Shown: positions 10,984-21,536 of the stretch, piece after piece | Numbering within the stretch: position 1 is the stretch's first letter | Layout of the letters: every line of letters starts with the position of its first letter | Source of the DNA: Fomes fomentarius | Lineage: Eukaryota; Basidiomycota; Agaricomycetes; Polyporales; Polyporaceae | Length of the DNA: 64,000 bases | Direction: 5' to 3' | NCBI GenBank assembly: GCA_022606135.1 | Contig: JABYQN010000003.1 | Span: 1,984,001 to 2,048,000, forward strand | Position numbers and translations under genes: made by a program | Notes under the pieces: generated by a model | What the model was told of the DNA's origin: nothing | Seen by the model: the letters and a program-made list of their open reading frames with translations, nothing else | Database searches by the model: none

Positions 10984-12053
10984 ACAGGGACAGATTGCGA
11001 CCGATGGCGAAGTGCGATGGTTGTATGTCTCCCTTGGTAGGTGCTAGAGGTGGACACTGGCAGGTTACGCGCTCAAGTGAACAGTGACTGAGTCAGCAGT
11101 ATGTAGTACTGGCGCTTCCTGATCGCCGTCTTCAAGTTCAAGCTCCAATTTCAAAGCTTCAAGCTTCAAGTTCACGCTTGCCTTTGGCTCCACTTGCTCG
11201 CAGACTGCATCCTTGTCATATATCTCCAAGAATTGCTATAGTCTGGCTCCACGATCAACTCTATTTATTGTCGTCCTTCTGGCAGTCTCGAACACTTGTG
11301 CACAAACTCGAACATGACGATGAAATCCCCTAGGAGCAACAGGACGCCCTGGCAACAGAAAACCCCGGTAGACATCATCCTTGACTCTGTCCTTCACGCC
11401 ACTTATGATCGCGTGCATCACAAAATCTGCAACTCCTCCAACAAGCATCGCAAGTCATGTGTCACTCAGTCGACGATGTCGTCGTTTATCCCGGGACAAG
11501 ACTAGTAAAAGGTATTATCGCCTCGTGCGTGTACGACGAGTTTCCGCAGCGGGTGTTCAAGATTACTTATGAGTTAGTCAAACTTTTTACTTCCTCAAGA
11601 GTGCATTCCGGGTGTTGATCGAATTCCTGATAGATGACCATGCGTAAAGTGCAAGATGTGGTCCGAAATATGAGGCTAAGCAAGAGCTGTGCGTATAGCG
11701 GTTGTCTGAAATAGGCGGTGTTAACTACATAACGATGTGGATATGCAGTTCACTCCTGAATCATGATTGGCACTTCAGGCCTTCAGCCCTCAGGGCTGAC
11801 CTAACAGCAACACTACACGCATACGAGACATGAAGGGTTGTAGAATTTAGTGACTGGGATACATTTGTCGTCAGTTCATCTCTGCATGGAGCAAAGGCGT
11901 AGTATCTGACCTCTGGTACAAAACTTCCGCGATGACTTCTCGTCTCTACGCTTCGGGTATGTGTAGGCTTGGAAGTCGGGCAGCTCTGAGGATCTCGTGC
12001 CATGATGATTCGCTTCCGAGGGGGAGGCCCAAGTAAGAACAAGATCGTTTGCA
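10984..12053. pseudogene. Array spacer 3: YTP1 5' remnant plus F-box relic
   Basis: About 11195-11400 (plus sense) is a second decayed copy of the YTP1-like promoter and exon 1 (GGCTCCACGATCAACTC, ACATGACGATGAAATC, GGCAACAGAAAACCCCGG). About 11440-11720 is the same shrunken F-box relic as in spacer 2. A short CT-rich tandem (TTCAAGTTCAAGCTCC, TTCAAAGCTTCAAGCTTCAAG) lies at about 11130-11175. Because spacers 2 and 3 share this chimeric order, the relics predate the last duplication round. Confidence 0.6.
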
Positions 12054-13652
12054 TCACCGATTCTGAATCTCTTCTAAATGAGGGAACAAGCGGCGCAAAG
12101 CGCGTGTCAGCCGACCAACATTGTCCCCGCTCATTTCGGGACAAGGCTGGTGGAAGATCCCGCCTCGAACGCGCACGATCAGCTCTTGCAGCTGCGGCGG
12201 CTCAGATCCAGTTCCGTACGCGGATTCCTCGAGCTCTATAGCAGCAGCGCGCGTATCCAGCTCAGCGAGCTCATCCTCTCCGATCTCCCGGCATTCCATC
12301 TTGAGGGTCTTCAAGTCACGGCAATTCTGCGCGCAGAAAACAAGCGTGCTCAGGGCGGGGCGGTCGACGAACACGCCGCTAGGTTGACACCTTTGGATGA
12401 ACGGCGACGAGAAGAAAGACTTCATCTCGAGGCTCTGAATGTGCGGCCACGCCTGCTGCATCGCACGGACGTCATTGTCCGTGATGGACCAGATCCTCCA
12501 TGTAGGACCGAGACTGACGTCCCGAAGATTGTGTAGTTGTAGAAGTGGACGAGCGTATTCCTTGAAGGACAGTTCCCAGCGCCAATCATATTGCTGCGCT
12601 GGCAGGTGCATGCGGCCCGGCGGGGGGAGGACGTGGAAGGTACGAAGCTGCTGCGCGGCAGGCACCGCACACAGCGTTCCGATCAGGCGATCCAATCCCT
12701 CAGACCCTCCGCGTCCCAGGTCGATGCGAAAGATGACGACCGAAAGTATAGGCGACGTGATAGTATGCAATATTCCAGCGACTAATGATGGATCGAAGTA
12801 ACCCGACACTTCGAGCGTGCGTAGTGCAGGAAATCCGTGGAATGCAGGAGTTATCGTGCTTGTGTCTTCTACGAGCACCACATCGTCCATACATAGAATA
12901 GAAGGGGAATTAAGAAACAGAGACTCCAGATGTGGAAGCATGGCGAGCTCGCGGAGATGAGTGGGCTGGGTGAGCAAGACTCGAGCAGAGCGGAGGCCTT
13001 GGAACGAGCTGTAGGTTTTAGGCGGGATTTCGTCGACATCGTCGGCCGCGTCCGCGTCGATGACAAGGTCCCGCAGCCCTGGACATACTCTCGCAAAGAT
13101 GGCCATGTCACAAGCAGCATAGAACTCTGTCACCATGCATGGAGCAAAGATCAGTTTGGTAAAGGCCCGTGTCTGGCAGAGGGACTGTAGCAGCAACTCA
13201 CGTGAGTAGCAGGTCCACCTGAGCACTCGAAGATTGGGTAGCAACGGCCTTTCACTGCACTGCTTGAGGAGGAGGCGCAGGGCAGAGAGGTCAATTGAAT
13301 TCCAGTTTGACAGGTATTGGATGCGACGGGCGAGAACTTGAAAACGGGCCCATTCCGAGGGAGATACCCCACCTTCGATGACGTTCTTTGCTTCCCCCGA
13401 ATATGGTTTGAAGTTGGACAAGGTGAACAGAAGTGGACGGAGACCGCTGTGCATGGCCGACCAGAGGACCGCTGAAGCGGGCTCCACGAAAGCTCTACAT
13501 GTCAGGGCTGCATTTGCGAGGGTGCTCTTGTTCGTTTGTAGCTGCTCTCTCTTCGGTGTGTGTGCTGATAGCAAGAGTGGTATCCCGGAGAAGGACGCAA
13601 AGATTTCATCCAAGATATGAGGCTGTGCAAGACTTATATGACAGGCATCCAT
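12054..13652 (-). CDS. F-box-like/LRR-type protein, array copy 4 (intronless)
   Basis: A single open frame from ATG 13652 encodes 532 residues. The F-box-like N-terminus (SLAQPHILDEIFASF, AALTCRAFVEPASAVLW) and the leucine-rich remainder match copies 1-3. The intron of the other copies is absent, together with the last few codons of exon 1 (the HETCLAH-type segment): FKPYSGEAK joins directly to NVIEGGVSPSEW. A genomic deletion explains this better than retroposition, since exon sequence is also lost and flanks are shared. The open frame extends upstream to 13667 with a GTG, but the ATG at 13652 aligns with the starts of copies 2 and 3. The copy lies next to the intact YTP1-like gene in divergent orientation and is probably closest to the founder arrangement. 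Confidence 0.82.
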   Translation of the reverse strand: MDACHISLAQPHILDEIFASFSGIPLLLSAHTPKREQLQTNKSTLANAALTCRAFVEPASAVLWSAMHSGLRPLLFTLSNFKPYSGEAKNVIEGGVSPSEWARFQVLARRIQYLSNWNSIDLSALRLLLKQCSERPLLPNLRVLRWTCYSRELLLQSLCQTRAFTKLIFAPCMVTEFYAACDMAIFARVCPGLRDLVIDADAADDVDEIPPKTYSSFQGLRSARVLLTQPTHLRELAMLPHLESLFLNSPSILCMDDVVLVEDTSTITPAFHGFPALRTLEVSGYFDPSLVAGILHTITSPILSVVIFRIDLGRGGSEGLDRLIGTLCAVPAAQQLRTFHVLPPPGRMHLPAQQYDWRWELSFKEYARPLLQLHNLRDVSLGPTWRIWSITDNDVRAMQQAWPHIQSLEMKSFFSSPFIQRCQPSGVFVDRPALSTLVFCAQNCRDLKTLKMECREIGEDELAELDTRAAAIELEESAYGTGSEPPQLQELIVRVRGGIFHQPCPEMSGDNVGRLTRALRRLFPHLEEIQNR

Positions 13653-13974
13653 ACAGGAGACGATCACGACTAATGGCGAAGTGCGAGGGTTGTAGATTTG
13701 TCCCAGGTGTTAGAGACGGATAGGATGCTGTCCTTGTGGATGGTAATCAGAGTAGAAAACGCCCGTAACCACTGCCACATGCCATGCCGTATGATGACCA
13801 CAGTGTACTGAGTCAGCAGCCCGATGCGGACCGTGGTGCGTAATGTGGGCGCTTCCTGCTCCTTCCTCCAACGTCCAGTTCGTGCTTGCCTTCCGGGCTC
13901 TACTTACTCGCGGACTCATCTTTGACGTCCTTGTCATATCTCAGACCTGGATGGCCTTGATCTAGTCCGGCTCT
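13653..13974. promoter_or_regulatory. Divergent promoter between F-box copy 4 and YTP1-like gene
   Basis: This is a 322-bp intergenic space shared by two divergently oriented genes. Its right half (CTTGCCTTCCGGGCTC, ACTTACTCGCGGACTC, CCTTGTCATA) recurs in all three array spacers, so the promoter was duplicated with the F-box genes. I see no canonical TATA box. Confidence 0.5.
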
Positions 13975-15953
13975 ATGACGCGACACCTAGCAACTCTTTG
14001 TATCATCCTCCTCCTGGCGGTCTTAACGGCTGCGCACGAACATCACGATGAAATCACCGAAGAGCAACAGAACGCCCCGATAGACACTATCCTTTGGCTG
14101 CACATCTTCCTCCAAGCAGCGGTATGGGGCGTCCTGTTCCCGACAGGGATGGTCTTGGGCCTTTCACGGAGTCGTTGGCACGTACCATTACAAGTGCGTG
14201 TGCTCGTTCACGGTTTCCTCCGTCTCCTGACTCGCCGAAAGAGTCTTGGTTTTGCGCTCACAGCCGCAGGCTACATTCTTGGTCACTCACATGGAGGAAG
14301 AGCATTCCGTGCCGGGGCGCATGGAAAGTTCGCCAACATCCTCTTCGTCCCGATCGCCCTACAACTATTCCTCGGAGTCTACCTCAAGCTGCACATACAT
14401 GAAAAGACCCTCCGACCATGGGCTGTTAGGCTTCACGGTGTGGTCGGCAAGTTGTACCCCATACTGGCCTGGGTGCAGATGCTGTTCGGTGCGATTGCGT
14501 TCAGAGGGTATTGCCGTGGCGGGAATCTGGGACAATGTCTTGCGCATCATATCATGGTATGTCTCGCGCTTTGCGGTCAATCACGATGTTTCATGTCCGA
14601 TGCAGGGTAGCAGCTTCATCGGATACGGCACTGTTATGGCCATCCTTCTGCTTGTCGGTGAGGGATGGGTGCGCCGAAGTGGCCGTAGCCCAGATTGGTG
14701 GGATTCTTGGGTCATCATGCTGTGGGTGCGTGCTGCTTTGCATCTGCCTATAGATCTATTCATTGACGCACATCAACGGACCTCGTAGGGTATCGGTATG
14801 TGTAGTCAAATGATAGTCGTTGAAAGCCAGTGATCGTGACGACCATCGCAGTCAATACTTTCACCGAACATCATGGAGGGACGTGGTCTGTCAAGGATAT
14901 GCAACACAGGTGCGTCACATTTTTATCGTCGAATATATGTATGATCATGCTCACTATGATGACTCTCAACAGTATTCTGGGTGTCGTCTGTATGTCCCCT
15001 TTTGCGATATGATCGTTACGCCGGCCTGACTTTCTCTAGGGTGGGCCGGGGGCATCCTTGGTATCTTCCTATCACGCAACAACCAGGTTCGTCCGCTCAT
15101 ACGCGCACAAACGATTATCACTCACCCTTGATTACAGCGCTCGGTTGTTCCTGCGATGATGTCAGTATCATATGGACTGTCTGTCAGCTATCTCGCAACT
15201 CATCGACGCCGTCTAGCATCATCCTCACCGGATGGGCAATGTCCGACCATGCTCAGGCGTTGATGCTCTCAACAAAGGTCGCTTGCATGTCTTCTAATAA
15301 TTGCAGGAAGAGCCATTCTCATTCCGTCCGCAGGTGCATGCTATCTTCGGGTACACGCTCATGTCGGCAGGCCTCACTCGCATCATTGAGGTTTGCTTCG
15401 TAGCGCCGAAGTATACACAAGAAAGTATAGAAAGCGATGCGCACAGCGAGCACACGCTCGATGCCAGTCGTGACGAGTTGAGCAGCAGCGCTAATACCCC
15501 GATGAGGGCGTTTAGGCATCTTCCGCCTTTCGTGAGTACTATTGCCCCTATTCTGATGACCGCGCCAGTGACATTGCCCATTGTTTCGCAGCTACTGGTC
15601 GCGTCTGGCGTGCTATTCATGTCGGCTACCGACGAGGAGCTCCACTTTGCGCACGACCAAGGGATGGATCACGTCACGTACATCTTAATCATGTTCAGGT
15701 CGGTTCGCCTTCAGATTCGCCTTCACCGCGCCCTGACTTTCAGGTTATGATCCACAGTATCGCGTTCCTTCTGTACACCCTCATCGTCTCTCTCATCAAC
15801 CTCTACGCCATCAGCGGGCGAAACGCCCCGTCGGCCGCGTCCGGCGACGGCGCGATCGAGCTTACCCAGAGCAACAAGTGGTACGCACCTGTGCCCGCTG
15901 GGGACCGCGACCTCGAGCCTGCGAACCACGTCATCGGCGACGACGAGGACTAG
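13975..15953 (+). CDS. YTP1-like multi-pass membrane protein
   Basis: Twelve exons: 13975-14193, 14242-14556, 14606-14725, 14789-14795, 14852-14909, 14973-14989, 15040-15086, 15138-15160, 15217-15277, 15334-15531, 15592-15698 and 15758-15953. They sum to 1368 nt and 455 residues. Residues 1-20 form a signal peptide followed by a His-rich stretch (HEHHDE). Many hydrophobic segments follow. Family blocks are intact: [63 protein letters not shown] and RAFRHLPPF. The architecture is the fungal DUF2427 plus Ytp1 C-terminal region, named after yeast Ytp1, whose biochemical role is unknown. Exon 4 is only 7 nt, and exons 6 and 8 are 17 and 23 nt. Each restores the conserved frame, and all introns are GT-AG. 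Confidence 0.92.
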
Positions 15954-17447
15954 CCCTGTGCCTTCGTCGCGACGTCACATCTGACTCAAATTATTGACTA
16001 TTGTCGTCTGTTGTAGCGTTTGCATCCGGTGTGTCTTTGTTGTGCAACCACCTTCTCTGTTGTTCGTTTTTAGACCATGTACCCTTCTACCTAATGCATA
16101 GTAGATTAGTTCTGCCCACTTCAGCAAGCCGGGGGTATTGATCATGGTTGCCTACGGGACTTTCGTCGCATCGTGCTTCGTACGCAAAATATAAGGCCAT
16201 TTCTTTACCCCCTTCTCATCCCTTCACCACGACGCATGTCAGGCTGCTTGTCATATAGCTCTTACTGGACGCCTTGTACTAGACCACGAAGCTTTCTGAA
16301 ACATTACCGACCTTGCAATGGGAGGGACACTTGTGGGCCGATGCGTTGAGATGGCCCCGGATTGCCTCAAGGACGTCGTCTTGCAGTGACTGCAGCTACG
16401 AAAGATTGTAAGTTGCATAATCGACGTGCCAGGGGTGACGCTACGCACACACGGTAGTCGGTGAGAGAGTTGTGAATCAGTAGAAACGGTATCGACTCAG
16501 TGTCATGGAGGTCAACAACGTGGACATATGTATGCTGTAGAATAGTAGCTAACGTCAACTCACATGTTATACGCACTGCCAATCGATACCCTGTTACTTG
16601 AGCCTTTCCGCTGTGTTTTCAGTTCCTTCTAGTATCTGCCGCAGAGATTTGGTCATGGTGGGGGCGCACTGTAAGTAGTAGCAAATTCGGGCGCTTGCCG
16701 TCGCTTCAGCTATTACTGCCGCCACTTCAATTTTCAAAGTTGGTCGAACGGTACATCTAACGTTGACCGCTGCGTATCCATATAGGTCATCTTCATGACG
16801 TGAGTAGTGAGCCTCCATGAACTTAGGTAATACTAGCTGAGCTCCAGGGGAACTTCTAGCACAAAGGGCTTGAACAAAGGAGTACCATCGACCTTTACTA
16901 CTAGGAAGGACGGCACAACGGTGGCGGCGAACGACCCACTCGCGGACTTGCTTGCTCACGCACCACGCTCCACGCGGTGAGCACACGTGTGGAGAGTTCG
17001 TCATTCTAGACTACTCACCGTCGAAAGAGAAAGCGGATGCTATCAGCCTGAGGCTCAGTGGCCAGTGCCAGGGTACTACTAGTATATCGTTCAAGTGCTG
17101 GTGATCCGCCACTGGGCTCTTGTCAAGTCATGGTCAAGTTAGAGTAGGGAGTGACCTTCCCAGCAGTGTTAGCACACGGAACTCGGAGTTACTGGCTCAC
17201 TGCTCACTTCAGGAATTGATCGCGCCCTTTCAAAGGAGTAAACTTTTGTCCATGATCCAAGATGATTCTCAAATCTCAGCCACATCAACGGAACCAGGTA
17301 TCAGGGACGGGGATGCGGCATGGTGGTATTGAATCTTTATAGAGGCTTGACTCCTTGAAGCTCAAGGCTCGAGCCTCGGAGAGGATATACGATTATGTAA
17401 GATACGTTTCAGATCCTGGTGTGCTCTCTTGCCTTATTCATAACTTG
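15954..17447. other. Intergenic region, no supported gene
   Basis: A 136-codon ATG-started frame on the minus strand (17004-16594) is the only sizeable one. It shows no family motif and no introns I can confirm, so I do not call it a gene. Confidence 0.4.
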
Positions 17448-17527
17448 GTGAAGATTTTGTGACAGTCCCGAAGGTTTGGCCGACTTCGTGAAGGGTTTGT
17501 AACAGTCGCGTAGGTTTGGTCGGCCTC
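17448..17527 (+). repeat. Two tandem 40-bp repeats upstream of a TATA box
   Basis: Copy 1 (17448-17487) and copy 2 (17488-17527) are head-to-tail and differ at only a few positions. The shared core is GTGAAG-x-TTTGT-x-ACAGTC followed by AGGTTTGG and CGRCYTC. They end 34 bp before a TATATAAAG box, a position fitting upstream activating sites. Confidence 0.75.
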
Positions 17528-17561
17528 GATGTTCCCTCCAAGTCATCGCCTTCCGTCGAGG

Positions 17562-17569
17562 TATATAAA
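17562..17569 (+). promoter_or_regulatory. TATA box of the C2H2 gene at 17680
   Basis: TATATAAA lies 111 bp before the first codon of the C2H2 gene, with a CT-rich leader between. It is the clearest TATA box in the window. Confidence 0.7.
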
Positions 17570-17679
17570 GACTCGACGGAACATGCTGTTTCTTCATATC
17601 TGCTTGCGTCGCATCACCTATACCGGTCGGTGGCATAGTACAAGATCACTCAGCCCTCCCAGCCTTCGCATCGTCAACG

Positions 17680-18756
17680 ATGAATCTCCCGAACTCCTAC
17701 TCCCAATACATGGCACTGCGCGAGCACCAAGAGCGCGCAAAAGCGCCACTGGGAGGTTCCGAATATGCTGTTCAGGAGAGCAGTACGCCTCTGCTATCCG
17801 AGTCCGACATCCCCGGCCTCAGAGGGTCTCCCAGGCCGGTATGGCAAGTAGATTCGATTCAGAATAGACTTGCGGGTACTAGGTATGTACATTACTCACT
17901 TGAACTCCACTAACATTGAACATGACCGTGCCTTGATAGCGTTGTACTCCCCTATGCATGTGGCCCGCAAATATTCGCAAATCCTTCGAACGGCATCGAC
18001 CACAGTGCTGAGTATGGCACGCACCGGCGAGATGTAGATCTATTTCGACTCTCTGTCCCTCACGCCACCCCCTTTTCCTCCTACACATCTCATCCATCAG
18101 ATATCCTAGCTCCCCAGCAGGCCGCGCCGAAATTCGCGGTTCTTCACGCTCCGCCAATCCCTATCAAACAAACCGTCGTCCTGACCTTAGGCACCCCCAA
18201 ACTCGCCGTTCCATTGTCCTATAACCTCAAAGCTCAGACACTCGTACCGAATCAAACACCCGTGCTCTCTCCTGCCTACCCCATTGCCACATCCTCCGCC
18301 TCATCATCGACTGTCCATACCAGCCTCACAGGGCGGTCAAGTACTTTGCGCGCCCATATGCACACAGCTCGCACTCACAAGGGCTGAACGTCAACACGTT
18401 CACACATCTCCTGCCCAAAGTGCAGTAAAACCTTCAGCCGCTGGCAGGACTGCAGCCGCCACGACAGGACGAAGCACGGCTCTCTGACGGAACCCCCCTT
18501 CGTCTGCTGTGGAGTACCCATTGAGGACGCGGTATTGCAAGGCGTGCCGTTGGAGGAGATTTTGACTCTGGCTACTTGCGAGTATCGTGGAATGACAATG
18601 GTGGGAGGATGCTGGGACCCCGCCTATGCCGGCCCACGGCGTGTGACGGGGACGTTTAACCGTAAAGACAGTTATGACCGCCACCTGCAGAAGCACTGTT
18701 GCCTCGGTAATTCTGCTGCCAGGTACTTCCCTGGGAATGCTAGAAACATTGACTAG
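17680..18756 (+). pseudogene. C2H2 zinc-finger gene with in-frame TGA before the finger
   Basis: Exon 1 (17680-17882) and exon 2 (from 17940) join across a GTATGT...GATAG intron and stay open for about 215 codons. At 18385-18387 the frame meets TGA. The very same frame then continues with an intact C2H2 finger (CPKCSKTFSRWQDCSRH...H, C-x2-C-x12-H-x4-H), FVCCGVPIED, YRGMTMVGGCWDP and RKDSYDRHLQKHCCLGN, to the stop at 18754. No AG acceptor lies between the TGA and the first finger cysteine at 18412, so splicing cannot remove the stop without destroying the finger. It is either a nonsense pseudogene, a stop read-through product or a base error. The paralogue at 1473 lacks a stop here. TATA box and tandem repeats lie upstream. 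Confidence 0.75.
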
Positions 18757-19661
18757 ATAGAGGTGCAGGTTCGGAGACCAGATAACCCAGTCTAGATTTG
18801 AGTCACGCCATCCCATTTGCTTCAAGTTGTGGTACATATGAGTTCTTGATTCGCTTACACTCCTTGATGTACACAATTGTATTCATCTCCCCTCCTCTCT
18901 ACGCATGTATTTTGATACACTTGTTTCTCTTTACGATTCTTCCTCCTCCGGCGGACGCGCGACGCGTCGGGGCTACTCCACGTGACCGCGTCTTGGCTTC
19001 TGCTTCTTCAAGTTTCCCTTATGTACTATGCGTATCGCGATCCCGCCGTTTGCTTCGCCGAATCCAAAGATATTCATATAGTCAATATGCTACACTTCGA
19101 TACTCTGTGCAGACGAGCTCTCTATCCATCGGGATCTTGTGATCTCAGGTCACTGAACTCCACTTAGCTCGCGGTTTCGAGCTCTCTCCCTCTTCGACCT
19201 TTGACCGCCATAGATCGAATACCGTCCTCTACTTCCTACTTTTACGTTCAAATCCATCTAATCGTCCCCTCACCCGCCGCCCTTTTCTCTCTCCCCACCT
19301 CTCTCTAGGTAACGTTCGACTGGGGGTCTGACCCGCATAGCGGCCGGTCAACATCATCAGCGGAGAGCACCTATATAAGTACATCGTCTAGAACAGAGGG
19401 TGCGAGGCAGGACCAGAACAACTATAGTACAGTGACATTCATTTTGACTTCATACAATCCACTTCAGTCCCTGACATATGTCTCATCGCAACATCCTATA
19501 TTCGCCTTGAAGCTTGAGTCCGAAAGCGTTCTTGGATGGCTGCCAATGTCAAAGTTTATGTGAACCACAGTAAGACCAATACACGGATAGATATGGCAGT
19601 GCATACTTTCAGTTGAGCTGCAGAGTCACCTAATAATACCGAAGACGGGTCAGCGTTATCA
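18757..19661. other. Intergenic region with an orphan TATA box
   Basis: No gene is recognised. CTATATAAG at about 19370 followed by a CA/CT-rich leader and an ATG at about 19477 looks like a promoter, but the frame closes after ten codons (MSHRNILYSP). A short secreted-peptide gene or a dead promoter are both possible. Confidence 0.35.
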
Positions 19662-20611
19662 TCAACGGGGGTTTTCAATAGTTCGCAGAATACTCATCGT
19701 CGCGAGCCTTTGCTGTACTTCTTTGTAAAGCAGACCCAAGTAGATTTGAAAGCATTGGACCATTGGTGTCCTGCAATCGGAGCTGGGGCAAAGCATGACC
19801 GCGTCGCGTGCAGCGTCGATGTATTCGCCGCTTCTTATCGCATCCGACCCCGGTGTCGCATGCATGATGGCAGCCGTCTGCTCCCAATATCGATGAAGCG
19901 ATGGGTTACACTTGTAGCAACTCCCCAAGAGGCCATCCAACGGTTATCGTAATTCTTCACTCTCGGCTTCGGCTTCCAAGTCTGGTCCAATGAGGCGAGC
20001 GCGCGCGCACAATCGCGGCGGTAGGCCAGCAGCCGCTGGAATTCTCGCGCACTGATGTCTTCCATCTCCTCGCCCTCCTCGACTGTGTCCACGACGCAGA
20101 TGTACTGACGCGCGGCAGTGCGGGCAAGATCGTCCAGGTGATAACGCACAGCGAGCGCGTATGCGCGGAGCGGGTGCGCCTTGATGTGGCACATGGCGGC
20201 CCGTGTCAGCATGGGTAGCACGCGTGTGCACCCATACTTGTGTGCTGCGATGAAGAGAGGCTTGGCCTCGTCGAAGGAGACAAAGGACGGTTGCTCGGGG
20301 AAGGGGTGGATGAGCCTGAGCAGGGTCTCCAGGACGTCGCTAGGCTCCTCGACCTCGATGAGATCCGGCTCTGCCACGACACCGGCCGCGGTGTGGTGTG
20401 ACTGGGGTGAAGTGAACATGGCTGCGAAGACGGGCGAGGCATTCACGAGGATGAATCGGAAGACGCGGAAGTGGACCCGGTCCGAGCTGAGGAGTATGAC
20501 GTCTGCTGCAGGCGCGTCGAAAGGAGCTGGGGCGGAATAACCGGTCTCTATGGGTGTTCTTTGTTTTTCAGAGATTGAGCGGATGTGACACATCTACCAA
20601 CCTTCGGACAT
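19662..20611 (-). pseudogene. BTB/POZ protein gene with a frameshift
   Basis: The start is ATG 20611 in a 10-nt exon (ATGTCCGAAG), followed by a 54-nt intron (20548-20601) and the main exon. The BTB core is clear: ADVILLSSDRVHFRVFRFILVNASPVF, then ETLLRLIHPFPEQPSF and AKPLFIAAHKYG. Near 19945 the frame must shift by one base to reach the conserved tail (GSCYKCNPSLHRYWEQTAAI, ATPGSDAIRS) that ends at 19662. The intact paralogue at 24576 keeps one frame across this point. BTB proteins of this kind are putative CUL3 ligase adaptors. A base error is an alternative to true decay. Confidence 0.7.
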
Positions 20612-20710
20612 GCTGAAGTCGATGAATGGATATCTGGATGGTGGGTGGGAACAAGCTGCAGTGACTGAGTGAGTGAGCGAAAACACTGTCTTATACGACG
20701 ACTGACTGTG

Positions 20711-20875
20711 TTGCTGCGGCAACGAACCACTGATACCGGTACCGTCCAAGTCCGACCAGTGGCTACTGCGGTAGCCTTAGATTGCAGGATTGAGAACGGA
20801 GATTCCGCCAATGGAGGCAAAAAATAGCTCAGATGAGAAGTGACTTGATACCGAGATCCCAAGTGCTGCGGTAGC
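20711..20875. promoter_or_regulatory. CTGCGG-core motif cluster upstream of BTB gene
   Basis: Three copies lie 100-265 bp upstream of the start at 20611: TTGCTGCGGCAAC (20711), the near-palindrome GGCTACTGCGGTAGCC (20761) and GTGCTGCGGTAGC (20863). Similar sites precede the BTB genes starting at 30506, 40096 and 54603. Function is inferred only from recurrence. Confidence 0.45.
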
Positions 20876-21536
20876 GAGTGGTCAGAATCTTATTGCGAGA
20901 AGCAGATAAGGCGCGACCATAGATCCACACGTGGTCAAAATGTAGCAAAACGCGTCGAATAAGCAACAAATAGGTTTCCTTTTGGTGGGAGTTGGAAGAA
21001 AAGGCGATGAGTAGGGGCTTGTAGGGTTGCCCGATGTGGTCCTAAATACGATGTGAGTGCCATGCATACAGTACTGGGACTGTACCACATACCACTTACC
21101 TCCGCATCAGCGTACTACCCATCCATCCCGGTGTCCCGCGGAACGGAGAACGTGACGGTATACACGGTCAGGTAAAAGAAATGAGCTCGCCGAGTCGAAC
21201 ATGTTAAACATATTCTCCAAGCCAACCTTGGCTAAGCGCCCCAAGTTGAACCCACCAATTTTCAAGCACTGCAAGAATACACACGGAAAAAACAGGTCAA
21301 GGAGAACAAACAGCTCAAGAAGCATAGCTACCTATGTACTCACGAGCGTATTAACAACTATGTATGGATATATGCGCATGCGCTAACAGCATCAGCAACA
21401 ACACCAACCCCCGCCTCCACCGCCAGCGGGACTACACACACTGGAAGCACGCCGCCTTCAGCGACCTCACTCCATCGCATCCTCGGGCGAGTAGAGCCAC
21501 GCAGGGCGCATGCTGCCCGCGATCGAGCCACTCAAA

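Noticed and set aside
16594..17004. 136-codon ATG-started minus frame
   Set aside because: No motif, no intron structure and no paralogue in the window; could be chance.
18385..18387. Selenocysteine codon in the C2H2 gene
   Set aside because: Higher fungi are generally believed to lack selenoprotein machinery and no SECIS-like element was recognised; nonsense mutation or read-through is simpler.
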